16,682 nucleotides of DNA from Anaerolineales bacterium UBA6663 (GTDB taxonomy: Bacteria > Chloroflexota > Anaerolineae > Anaerolineales > UBA6663): contig DKKP01000069.1 in assembly GCA_002455335.1 (NCBI GenBank), forward strand, positions 14,926 to 31,607, in the 5' to 3' direction. The notes beneath the pieces were generated by a model. It saw only the letters and a program-made list of their open reading frames with translations, made no database searches and was not told the origin of the DNA. How positions within the stretch are numbered: the first letter of the stretch is position 1; the number at the start of each line of letters is the position of its first letter. Of the stretch, positions 7,700 to 13,208 are shown piece by piece. Made by a program: the position numbers and the translations under genes.

Positions 7700-8072
7700 G
7701 ACCAATCCCCCTTGCTAAAAGACGTTCCACAAATAGTTCAAGTGCCTCGAGCTGGTCATCAGTGAGCTGCTGCAGCATCCTGAAAAGCCGCTCAGTCCGC
7801 TTCTTCTCGCCATATGTTGCGGCGGCCTCTTTTGCCACCTTGGCCGCCTTTTCTTCACCAGTGAATTCTGTTAGCGCATCAACGGAGACTTCGAGGGCGC
7901 TTGCAAGCTTCCAAAGTGTGTCCTCTCTTACTTGCCCCGTCCGTTGACCGCGCTCCAGCATAGAAATGTAGCTCGCAGTGATGCCGGCACGCGTCGCGAG
8001 AGTGCTGCGGCTCCAGTGCTTTTTCTGCCGGAAATAGGCCACTGCCTTTGCAATTGTCTTGGTGTCGCTCAC
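7692..8072 (-). CDS. XRE-family (cI-like) transcriptional repressor
   Basis: 126 aa, GTG start preceded by GGGGG. Residues ~7-65 form a Cro/C1-type helix-turn-helix: AKAVAYFRQKKHWSRSTLA, then the recognition region AGITASYISMLERGQR and helix 5 LWKLASALEVSVDAL. Residues ~70-126 are a charged helical tail (EEKAAKVAKEAAATYGEKK, ending LTDDQLEALELFVERLL) that may mediate oligomerisation. No peptidase (LexA-like) domain is present, so RecA-dependent self-cleavage is unlikely. It is transcribed divergently from a Cro-like gene across 123 bases that carry a perfect inverted repeat, and it is the first gene of the operon leading to the recombinase. It probably keeps the right arm silent in the integrated state. 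Confidence 0.88.
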   Translation of the reverse strand: MSDTKTIAKAVAYFRQKKHWSRSTLATRAGITASYISMLERGQRTGQVREDTLWKLASALEVSVDALTEFTGEEKAAKVAKEAAATYGEKKRTERLFRMLQQLTDDQLEALELFVERLLARGIGRG

Positions 8073-8081
8073 GGTGCCCCC

Positions 8082-8087
8082 ATTCTA
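8082..8087 (-). promoter_or_regulatory. candidate -10 box of the repressor operon
   Basis: On the minus strand TAGAAT (5 of 6 to consensus) lies 9 bases before the GTG at 8072, which would give an almost leaderless mRNA. No good -35 box is seen at the right distance, so the promoter may be weak, activated, or elsewhere. Confidence 0.25.
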
Positions 8088-8130
8088 GCGACTCAATCCG
8101 TAAAAAACGCCTTAAAGATTTCTTCAGCTG

Positions 8131-8159
8131 TTGCAATTCCCTAACTAGTGTGTTATTAC
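8131..8159 (+). promoter_or_regulatory. candidate promoter of the rightward (Cro-like) operon
   Basis: TTGCAA (8131-8136) and TATTAC (8154-8159) are separated by 17 bases, each matching consensus at 4 of 6. Transcription would begin near 8166, inside the left arm of the inverted repeat at 8162-8191, so a protein bound there would block initiation. Confidence 0.4.
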
Positions 8160-8161
8160 TT

Positions 8162-8191
8162 CAACCAGTGAAAGCAAATATTCACTGGTTG
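8162..8191. promoter_or_regulatory. operator-like perfect inverted repeat
   Basis: CAACCAGTGAA (8162-8172) and TTCACTGGTTG (8181-8191) are perfect inverted copies, 11 bp each, separated by 8 AT-rich bases. The site lies 4 bases before the start codon of the Cro-like gene and in the only divergent intergenic region of the element. It is likely the binding site of the XRE repressor, the Cro-like protein, or both. Confidence 0.72.
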
Positions 8192-8195
8192 TGAT

Positions 8196-8468
8196 ATGAA
8201 CGACATCATCTCTCTCTTGATCCAGCGAATTGGTAAGAGCTCCGTCCTGGAGTTCTCCAACCGGCACGGCCTGAAGCACCAGACCATTCGGCAGTGGATC
8301 TCTGGCCAACGGCAAATCAACATCGATGGCATGCGCCTGTTGGCAAAGGCGTTTCCAGACGACCGCAAGCTGCAGCAGGCCCTCAGGGCCTATTGGATTG
8401 GCCTTCTAGAAGACGCGATCGCGACTTCTCCGAAGCGCCGCAAGTCGGGCACGGTAACCGCCAAATAG
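8196..8468 (+). CDS. Cro-like helix-turn-helix DNA-binding protein
   Basis: 90 aa. Residues ~10-50 fit a helix-turn-helix: SSVLEFSNRHGLKHQTIRQW, then ISGQRQINIDGMRLLAKAF. The C-terminus is basic (SPKRRKSGTVTAK). It is the first gene of the rightward operon, divergent from the XRE repressor. The ATG has no Shine-Dalgarno sequence, and the region before it is the operator palindrome, so translation may start from a very short leader. By position it is the analogue of phage Cro: autoregulator and switch partner. It could instead be an excisionase-like or activator protein, since only the HTH is visible. Confidence 0.75.
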   Translation: MNDIISLLIQRIGKSSVLEFSNRHGLKHQTIRQWISGQRQINIDGMRLLAKAFPDDRKLQQALRAYWIGLLEDAIATSPKRRKSGTVTAK

Positions 8469-8502
8469 CGGGCCGTGCCCGTTTTCGTCGGAGGTGTCAG
8501 TC

Positions 8503-8811
8503 ATGTTGAAAGCGATCGTGCTGTATCCGGATCTACGAGCGCAGTTGGCCCGCGAGCTGGTGCTGGCCCGGCTTGAGCGCGAGGCGCGGTTACGCCTGGC
8601 GATCAAGCACCACAAACGCGAGGTCGTTCGGGAGGTGTATCGCTGGCAGGTGCGCAGTTTGATCCGGGCGTTTGAGCACCTGGAGGATCGCCGGATCCAC
8701 GAAGAGCGGGAGCGATCGCGGGCGACCGTGGATCGGATCGTTGGGGCGCGCGAGATGCGAGCCCGGGAACTCCACCAGATGACGCTGTATGCGGGGGCGG
8801 CGGCCGCCTGA
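8503..8811 (+). CDS. hypothetical charged helical protein, 102 aa
   Basis: The start at 8503 was chosen over a GTG at 8494 because GGAGG (8490-8494) is 8 bases upstream. The protein is almost wholly helical and rich in Arg, Glu and Leu, with no Cys and few aromatics. The span LARELVLARLEREARLRLA to RIHEERERSRATVDRIVG looks like a coiled coil. The C-terminus is a short Ala run. No domain is recognised. It lies 34 bases after the Cro-like gene in the same operon. A DNA-binding or structural accessory role would be a guess. Confidence 0.65.
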   Translation: MLKAIVLYPDLRAQLARELVLARLEREARLRLAIKHHKREVVREVYRWQVRSLIRAFEHLEDRRIHEERERSRATVDRIVGAREMRARELHQMTLYAGAAAA

Positions 8812-8831
8812 GTGGGCATGCGAGGTTGGCG

Positions 8832-8909
8832 ATGCAGCTCGAAACCCTCGATTTCGGACGAACGACGAAGCGATCGAAGCAGGGGTACGGGCTCTGCTCC
8901 GGATTCTAG
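8832..8909 (+). CDS. possible 25-aa peptide gene
   Basis: A short frame (MQLETLDFGRTTKRSKQGYG, then LCSGF) with GAGG 6 bases before the ATG fills the 113-base gap between the 102-aa and zinc-ribbon genes. Nothing but the ribosome-binding site and position supports it. Another frame is open through the same stretch. Confidence 0.2.
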   Translation: MQLETLDFGRTTKRSKQGYGLCSGF

Positions 8910-8924
8910 AACAGGTGATCGGAG

Positions 8925-9218
8925 ATGACGACTCAATTGGGGCATTGCAAGCGGTGTGGCCATTGGAGGCCGATCGCGTTCCGGAACTCTGGTGGCCTGA
9001 CGCTTTGCCCGAAGTGTCTGGAGAGATGGCTCAGGCGGGTGCCGCCGCCGACGTCCTTTCCGCGCACGGTGACCTTCCCGAGCGGCGCCTCTGTGACGCT
9101 GACGGGCGATGTGTGCGAAGGCGACTGGGTGTCGGTGCGAGGGCACGCGTACAGGGTGGCGATCCCGCCGGCGGTTCATGAGCATGTCGCTAGTTTACGT
9201 CGTGGGAGGCAGCCGTGA
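8925..9218 (+). CDS. small zinc-ribbon protein, 97 aa
   Basis: The N-terminal half is a compact four-cysteine zinc ribbon, CKRC (C8, C11) and CPKC (C28, C31), followed by a basic segment LERWLRRVPPP. The C-terminal half (~47-82) has a strand-rich pattern, FPSGASVTLTGDVCEGDWVS then VRGHAYRVAIPPAV, suggesting a small beta barrel. It may bind nucleic acid, but the family is not recognised. AGGTGA lies 6 bases before the start. The stop overlaps the GTG of the next gene (GTGA). An alternative open frame across 8789-9181 lacks such features. Confidence 0.7.
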   Translation: MTTQLGHCKRCGHWRPIAFRNSGGLTLCPKCLERWLRRVPPPTSFPRTVTFPSGASVTLTGDVCEGDWVSVRGHAYRVAIPPAVHEHVASLRRGRQP

Positions 9219-9616
9219 TCGAAGGGGCACTGAGCGGGCGCGTTCTCGCGCTCTATCCGCTCGCACTGTTGGTGGGTGTGGCCTACGCCTGGGTGATCCA
9301 TCGGATCGAGTCTACCGGGCGGGCTGAGGGATACGCGTGGCTGATGGTGGTCGTAGGGGTGGTGTTGACGTTGGCCTTGTGTGCGCCGGTCATCGGCCTT
9401 GAGGCGACGGTGGCCGTCGGCGCGATGTTCGTAGCCACGGGCGTGCCCATGATCGCTGTGACGATCTACCGCTATGAGAAGGCTCGAGGAGAGGCCAGGA
9501 GGGCCCTGTATGACGACGCCGAGGAAACCCTTGCCACGCCGGGCCGCCGGAGCAGTCGAGGAAGCGGCGCTTCTGCTCCAGGTCGTGACGAAGACGCTGA
9601 CGCCGCTGCTCGCTGA
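9215..9616 (+). CDS. small integral membrane protein with three transmembrane segments
   Basis: 133 aa, GTG start with GGGAGG 5 bases upstream and a 4-base overlap with the zinc-ribbon gene. Transmembrane helices are at about 9-28 (LALYPLALLVGVAYAWVI), 41-60 (AWLMVVVGVVLTLALCAPVI) and 63-86 (EATVAVGAMFVATGVPMIAV). A charged tail follows. The last ~35 codons overlap the start of the next gene, and there the protein is low-complexity (Gly/Ser/Arg, then Asp/Ala), as expected where the other frame is under selection. No family is recognised. Confidence 0.65.
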   Translation: MIEGALSGRVLALYPLALLVGVAYAWVIHRIESTGRAEGYAWLMVVVGVVLTLALCAPVIGLEATVAVGAMFVATGVPMIAVTIYRYEKARGEARRALYDDAEETLATPGRRSSRGSGASAPGRDEDADAAAR

Positions 9617-9776
9617 GCGCCAGATCACCAGGGAAGAAATCCAGATCAGGGCCAGTCGAGCACTCAACTACGTGAAGGACGCGCAGCGCTGGCTTGAGAC
9701 CGACGGCGGCGCGCCCACCAGGCCGGATACGGGAAGGAGCATCAATGGACCAGACGAAGAGCAAGTTGGGCGCTGA
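9510..9776 (+). CDS. hypothetical helical protein, 88 aa
   Basis: The start at 9510 is set by AGGAGG 7 bases upstream; it lies 107 bases inside the preceding gene. The sequence is mainly helical (GAVEEAALLLQVVTKTLTPL, EIQIRASRALNYVKDAQRWL) with a basic N-terminus and a loose polar tail. No domain is recognised. If the overlap is real it is the longest in the operon; a later start would reduce it, but none has as good a ribosome-binding site. Confidence 0.5.
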   Translation: MTTPRKPLPRRAAGAVEEAALLLQVVTKTLTPLLAERQITREEIQIRASRALNYVKDAQRWLETDGGAPTRPDTGRSINGPDEEQVGR

Positions 9777-9975
9777 GCCGAGTTGGCCGGAGCGCTTTGA
9801 GGTCGGCAAGAGCCGCATGGATGGATGGCACGTGTGGGACACGCGCGGCCGCCGCCTGGTCTGCAGTTGTCAGAAGCTCGAGGACGCCACGCACATCGCT
9901 TGGAGTCTCAATCAGACGCAGCACAGCGTGGCTGACATGCCCGTTGCGCCCATCTGGGAAGGAGAACCCGCATGA
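9745..9975 (+). CDS. hypothetical small protein, 76 aa
   Basis: ATG at 9745 with AAGGAG 5 bases upstream, overlapping the previous gene by 32 bases. The core is RMDGWHVWDTRGRRLVCSCQ, then KLEDATHIAWSLNQ. This fits the common small fold of two to three strands followed by a helix, seen in phage and plasmid accessory proteins ('W-x-V-x-D-x-x-G-x-x-L-x-x-C' then 'A-x-x-I-A-x-x-L-N'). CSC could be redox active or bind metal. Function unknown. Its end overlaps the next start (ATGA). Confidence 0.65.
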   Translation: MDQTKSKLGAEPSWPERFEVGKSRMDGWHVWDTRGRRLVCSCQKLEDATHIAWSLNQTQHSVADMPVAPIWEGEPA

Positions 9976-10964
9976 CCACCGCAGACGTCGTCACCGCTCA
10001 GCCTGCGAGCTTCCTGGAGCAGGCTCGGCACGCAGCTCGCGATCGGCAGCAGCGCAGTGCTCAGGAGCGCGCTGAGGAGATGAAGAAACGGCGTGAAGAG
10101 ATCGAACAGCGCGATCGCGATCGCTTCGAGGCGCTGCAGTCCGCGCTCGATCAGAGCATTGGTCGCTCGGGCACGGATGAGTTCATCGACAAGTTCGAAG
10201 AGCCGACCTATGCCGTGGAGAACGACACCCGCTGGGTCACCAAGATCCCGAGGGTCTCTCTGGCCTGGCGGAGATACACGGGCACCAACACCCGAGGAGA
10301 GTATGGCACGCACACGGTGCTGGCGCTCGAGCTCTATGGGCATGGTGGTTCCAGTGAGAGCCTGGCGCTTCCGGCGAAGCGTGAACAGGTGCTCGATCTC
10401 GTTGGACGTGCCGTTGAGCTCGAAGAGGCCCGCCGGGCGGTGGCGGTGAGTCGGGCGATCGACAACTTCACCAACCTGGCCAAGGAGCCGATCGATCCCA
10501 GTGAAACGCTCTTTGCCAAGCAGTGGCTCCAGGAATTCTGCAACGTGTGGGGCCCGGATGGCCAGGTCGATGCGGCCTACACCAAGTGCATGGCTGTTCT
10601 GCAGGACGCCGAGGACAAGCGCGTGGCTGCGCTGAAGGCCCGTGAGGAGCGCCAGGCGCGCATGTGGTGGAACTTCAAGGTGTGGCGCGTCACCTACGGC
10701 GCCAAGGGCAAGAAGGGCGAGCGCTGGCGCACGGGTCGAGCCTGGGTGCTTACGCCGACAGCTGAGCCTGATGAGAATGGCCGTGGCTGGTATCGCACCT
10801 GGGACCAGCATGCCCACAAGTGGATCCGCGTCTATTACGCGATGGTGCTCAAGATCGAGGAGTTCACCTTCGACCTTCAGCATGCGATGGATGAGGCCCT
10901 CTACGTCGAACTCGAAGATGGCCTGATCCTGCCTCCGCCCGGCACTGAGGAGCAGCCCGCATGA
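9972..10964 (+). CDS. 330-aa coiled-coil protein of unknown function
   Basis: ATG with AAGGAG 8 bases upstream and a 4-base overlap with the previous gene. Residues ~12-60 are a highly charged helix (RHAARDRQQRSAQERAEEMK, KKRREEIEQRDRDRFEAL), very probably a coiled coil. Residues ~75-135 are strand-rich with aromatics (TRWVTKIPRVSLAWRRYTG, HTVLALELYGHG). Residues ~135-235 are helical. The tryptophan- and tyrosine-rich C-terminal third (ARMWWNFKVWRV, GRGWYRTWDQHAHKWIRVYY) looks like a folded domain. It has no known catalytic motif. It is the largest unknown in the operon, three genes before the tyrosine recombinase. Confidence 0.75.
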   Translation: MTTADVVTAQPASFLEQARHAARDRQQRSAQERAEEMKKRREEIEQRDRDRFEALQSALDQSIGRSGTDEFIDKFEEPTYAVENDTRWVTKIPRVSLAWRRYTGTNTRGEYGTHTVLALELYGHGGSSESLALPAKREQVLDLVGRAVELEEARRAVAVSRAIDNFTNLAKEPIDPSETLFAKQWLQEFCNVWGPDGQVDAAYTKCMAVLQDAEDKRVAALKAREERQARMWWNFKVWRVTYGAKGKKGERWRTGRAWVLTPTAEPDENGRGWYRTWDQHAHKWIRVYYAMVLKIEEFTFDLQHAMDEALYVELEDGLILPPPGTEEQPA

Positions 10965-11137
10965 CGAACCAGCAGCGCCAGGCGGCCGATCGCGTGCTCC
11001 TGGGGCTCTGGCTCGAGAAGCTCAGCACCATGCGCACGTGGCCGAAGGCCTTCACCGACAACGACATCCTGATCTATCTCACCGGGCGTGGGTTCAGCTG
11101 GAACGGCAGCGCCTGGGAGGCTCTGGAGCTCAAATGA
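10961..11137 (+). CDS. small hypothetical protein, 58 aa, bridging two ATGA overlaps
   Basis: The frame starts at ATG 10961 inside the stop of the 330-aa gene (ATGA) and stops at TGA 11137 inside the start of the tyrosine recombinase (ATGA). GAGGAG is upstream. It begins MTNQQRQAADRVLLGLWLEK and ends GRGFSWNGSAWEALELK. The helix followed by 'FTDNDILIYLTGRGFSWNG' suggests a small winged-helix or accessory fold. The perfect fit between two coupled genes is strong support. It may be an accessory factor of the recombinase, which is a guess from position only. Confidence 0.65.
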   Translation: MTNQQRQAADRVLLGLWLEKLSTMRTWPKAFTDNDILIYLTGRGFSWNGSAWEALELK

Positions 11138-12027
11138 CCGACTTCGCTTCTCACCTTCGCGGGTTGCGCCGCTCAGAATCGACTGTACGCGACTACACGG
11201 GTGATGTGGAGCGCTATTCGGCCTGGCACCAGGCACGCCACGGCTCGCCGGCGGCCGTGACCACGATCAATCGCGTCGATGTCAACGAGTGGCTGCGTGA
11301 GCAGAGCGAAGCCGACGTCGCGCCGGCGACGATGAACCGCCGTCTGGCCTCGCTGAAGGCCTGGGTGCGCTGGGGTCAAGAGACTGACCAGATCGATGAG
11401 CGCCATGATCCCCTGGCGCGCGTGCATGGCTTCAAGACACAGAACGTGGGCCCGCGCTGGCTGCAGCGCACCGATCAGGGCCGCCTGGCGCGCACGGCTG
11501 AGCTGCGCATGCACCAGCACGGCGAATGGACCCGATCACAGCGCCTGGCTGACGCGGCCATGGTGGCCCTGATGCGTTACTCCGGCTTGCGCGCCGGCGA
11601 GGTGGTTGGGCTTCGCATTGGAGATCTCAACATCTCGCAAGACGGCAAGCGCGGCACCGTGGTGGTGCGCCATGGCAAGGGCGACAAGCGCCGTGAGGTG
11701 CCCCTGCACTCCAAGGAGTGCATCCCGCAGCTGCAGGCCTGGCTCGAGGCGCGGCCGGCCTCTGAGAGCGATCAGCTCTTCGTCGGAAAGCGTGGTCCGC
11801 TCAGCTACGCGGGCCTCTATCGGCGCCTGCGCGGCCTGACGGCCATGGCGGATGTCGACTGCACGCCGCACCAGCTGCGCCACACGGCCGCCAAGGAGCT
11901 CCTCAACGCCGGCGCTCAGCTGAGCGAGGTGGCGGCCATCCTGGGCCATGAGCGGCTCGAGACCACGCTGCGCTACATCAGCCCAGACGCCAGCGACCTG
12001 GCGCGGGCCATGGAGAGGATGTCATGA
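11134..12027 (+). CDS. tyrosine recombinase, XerC/XerD-like
   Basis: 297 aa, the usual length for Xer-type enzymes. An N-terminal SAM-like core-binding domain (~2-85: LRRSESTVRDYTGDVERYSA, then ATMNRRLASLKAWVRWG) precedes the catalytic domain (~110-297). The full active site is visible: R153 (SGLRAGEV), K182 (GKGDKR), H246 and R249 (HQLRH), H272 (ILGHE) and the nucleophile Y281 (TTLRYISP). The start at 11134 (ATGA overlap, good RBS) was chosen over an upstream in-frame ATG lying inside the 58-aa gene. It is deep in the rightward operon and far from the tRNA end, where integrases of this family usually sit. It may resolve dimers or rearrange element DNA rather than integrate it, although it could also have used the tRNA-Glu site. 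Confidence 0.93.
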   Translation: MTDFASHLRGLRRSESTVRDYTGDVERYSAWHQARHGSPAAVTTINRVDVNEWLREQSEADVAPATMNRRLASLKAWVRWGQETDQIDERHDPLARVHGFKTQNVGPRWLQRTDQGRLARTAELRMHQHGEWTRSQRLADAAMVALMRYSGLRAGEVVGLRIGDLNISQDGKRGTVVVRHGKGDKRREVPLHSKECIPQLQAWLEARPASESDQLFVGKRGPLSYAGLYRRLRGLTAMADVDCTPHQLRHTAAKELLNAGAQLSEVAAILGHERLETTLRYISPDASDLARAMERMS

Positions 12028-12242
12028 GCGAAGCAGATGATCCGATCACGGCAGATCGATTGCTCTCAGCCGGATGGGTGCAGAACAATCAGCAGTTTCA
12101 AAAATACATCGGCATCTTTGTTTACCCATTCCGAGATCCCGTGTTGGTCACCATTCGGAACAAGCACGCCAAGGGCGTCAAAACCATGGGTGACCTGCTA
12201 GATCTCGAGCGCCTTATCTGCGGCGCAAAAAGGACAGCCTGA
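12024..12242 (+). CDS. hypothetical protein, 72 aa
   Basis: The start overlaps the tyrosine recombinase stop (ATGA), with GGAGAGG upstream. The sequence (LLSAGWVQNNQQFQKYIGIF, YPFRDPVLVTIRNKHAKGVK, then DLLDLERLICG) looks like a small alpha/beta domain. No family is recognised. It is less GC-rich than its neighbours (for example around 12095-12130), which may mark a separate origin. Confidence 0.6.
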   Translation: MSEADDPITADRLLSAGWVQNNQQFQKYIGIFVYPFRDPVLVTIRNKHAKGVKTMGDLLDLERLICGAKRTA

Positions 12243-12243
12243 C

Positions 12244-12528
12244 ATGCCACGCGGTCTCTATCACAAGTACGACGTCACGTATGCCGAGACAGGCGAGGAG
12301 CTCGAGGGCGAGATCTTCGTCCTGCGCCTCGATCGAGATCCGCATGCCCGGGAAGCGGCTCGAGCCTATGCGCGCAGCTGCCGCGAGGAGAACCGGCCGC
12401 TGGCCGATGCCCTGGAGCGCTGGGTGAGGAACTGCGAAAAGGTCCAGCAGAGCGCTGAGGAAGAGCTGCTGAAGGCCATCCGCGAACGCAACGAAGCCGT
12501 CATCAAACACCTGGAGAGTGCGTCATGA
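12244..12528 (+). CDS. hypothetical helical protein, 94 aa
   Basis: It starts 1 base after the previous stop; the ribosome-binding site is poor, so coupling to the upstream gene is likely. The N-terminus is strand-rich (YHKYDVTYAETGEELEGEIF). The rest is a long acidic/basic helix (HAREAARAYARSCREENRPL, VRNCEKVQQSAEEELLKAIR) that could be a coiled coil. No domain recognised. Its stop overlaps the next start (ATGA). Confidence 0.65.
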   Translation: MPRGLYHKYDVTYAETGEELEGEIFVLRLDRDPHAREAARAYARSCREENRPLADALERWVRNCEKVQQSAEEELLKAIRERNEAVIKHLESAS

Positions 12529-12812
12529 GCACAGGCAGCACTGGCACGCAGGAAGCGCTGCAGCAGGCCATGCGCGATCGCGATGGCTGGTTGGGGACGC
12601 TCGTGAGGGCAGCCAGGCGCGTGGTGGACGCGCAGACCACGACAGAGATGAGCGGCCAGGTGGTTCATCTCAGGCGCTGTGTTGAGAACTACGACAGGTG
12701 CGCAAAGGCGACGGTCATGCTGCAGCACAGTCTCGAAATCGAGCAGCTCCTGACCGGGGAGCAGCCTTCAATCGTGGCACCCAAGGCGAAGCCGCGCCGC
12801 CGCCGGGGGTGA
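12525..12812 (+). CDS. hypothetical helical protein, 95 aa
   Basis: ATGA overlap with the previous gene and GGAGAG upstream. Mainly helical (TQEALQQAMRDRDGWLGTLV, SGQVVHLRRCVENYDRCAKA) with a strongly basic end (KAKPRRRRG) that suggests contact with nucleic acid. It shares a size and helical style with the preceding 94-aa gene, but no sequence repeat between them is evident. It is the last gene before a 221-base non-coding gap. Confidence 0.65.
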   Translation: MSTGSTGTQEALQQAMRDRDGWLGTLVRAARRVVDAQTTTEMSGQVVHLRRCVENYDRCAKATVMLQHSLEIEQLLTGEQPSIVAPKAKPRRRRG

Positions 12813-12840
12813 GGGTATGGGGACGCACGCAATAAACGTC

Positions 12841-12858
12841 CGATTTTTCCCAAAATCG
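12841..12858. repeat. short hairpin CGATTTT / AAAATCG
   Basis: Seven perfect base pairs (12841-12847 with 12852-12858) around the loop TCCC, 28 bases after the stop of the 95-aa gene. The T-rich arm gives weak pairing, so it could be an operator-like site or a weak stop rather than a strong terminator. Confidence 0.4.
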
Positions 12859-12935
12859 TCGCCGTGGCCCACCTGGGGCGAGGCCTCCGGCAACCCTTCC
12901 TGACCGCGATCGAACCGAGAGAACGAACTACAGGG

Positions 12936-12955
12936 CGCATTCTCTTGCGAATGCG
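12936..12955. repeat. short hairpin CGCATTC / GAATGCG
   Basis: Seven perfect base pairs (12936-12942 with 12949-12955) around a 6-base loop, 78 bases before the 55-aa gene. Possibly an RNA hairpin in the leader or a protein-binding site upstream of the replication genes. Confidence 0.4.
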
Positions 12956-13033
12956 TCACCTAACCGACCCGATAGATGCGGCAGATGAGGCCTGAGGGGG
13001 CTGAATCTTTCGCAACAGAATGTGAGCAGCGAG

Positions 13034-13201
13034 ATGGTGACCTACGAGAACGTGATCAACTGGCTTGTGCTGATCGGCCTGGCGGGTGGGTTCGCAGGCG
13101 TCAGCGTGTTCGCTGTGGCTCGCGCTGCCTGGCGCCGTGCCATGGCCAGGGCTCCCAAGGCCAAGCGCATCGCTGGCCGCTACAGCTATCTGCTGGGCTG
13201 A
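13034..13201 (+). CDS. single-transmembrane small protein, 55 aa
   Basis: The frame begins MVTYENVINWLVLIGLAGGF, giving one transmembrane helix (~8-29), and continues with a strongly basic tail (ARAAWRRAMARAPKAKRIAG, ending YSYLLG). Topology would place the basic part in the cytoplasm. It stops 7 bases before the primase ATG, which fits cotranscription and coupling. The ribosome-binding site is weak. An open frame in another phase that extends the primase upstream overlaps it but carries no primase homology. Function unknown; membrane tethering of replication is speculative. Confidence 0.55.
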   Translation: MVTYENVINWLVLIGLAGGFAGVSVFAVARAAWRRAMARAPKAKRIAGRYSYLLG

Positions 13202-13208
13202 GGCGAGC

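Larger units (their letters stand above)
12813..13033. other. non-coding gap before the 55-aa protein and primase genes
   Basis: 221 bases with no supported gene, the largest break in the rightward operon apart from the region after the primase. It holds two short perfect hairpins (12841-12858 and 12936-12955). No clear sigma70 promoter was found. It may separate an early block from the replication block. Confidence 0.45.

Noticed and set aside
8075..8087. GCCCCCATTCTAG resembling the 5' end of tRNA-Glu (GCCCCCATCGTCTAG)
   Set aside because: Only a short gapped match to a C-rich sequence, at the start of the repressor gene; no other tRNA features, and the wrong place for an attachment site.
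8789..9181. 130-codon frame overlapping the zinc-ribbon gene
   Set aside because: No ribosome-binding site of its own, no motif, and it overlaps a frame with four well-spaced cysteines and a coupled stop/start.
13086..13208. Upstream extension of the primase-helicase by 41 residues
   Set aside because: It overlaps the 55-aa single-TM frame; the DnaG-like fold starts at 13209, which has its own purine-rich site.
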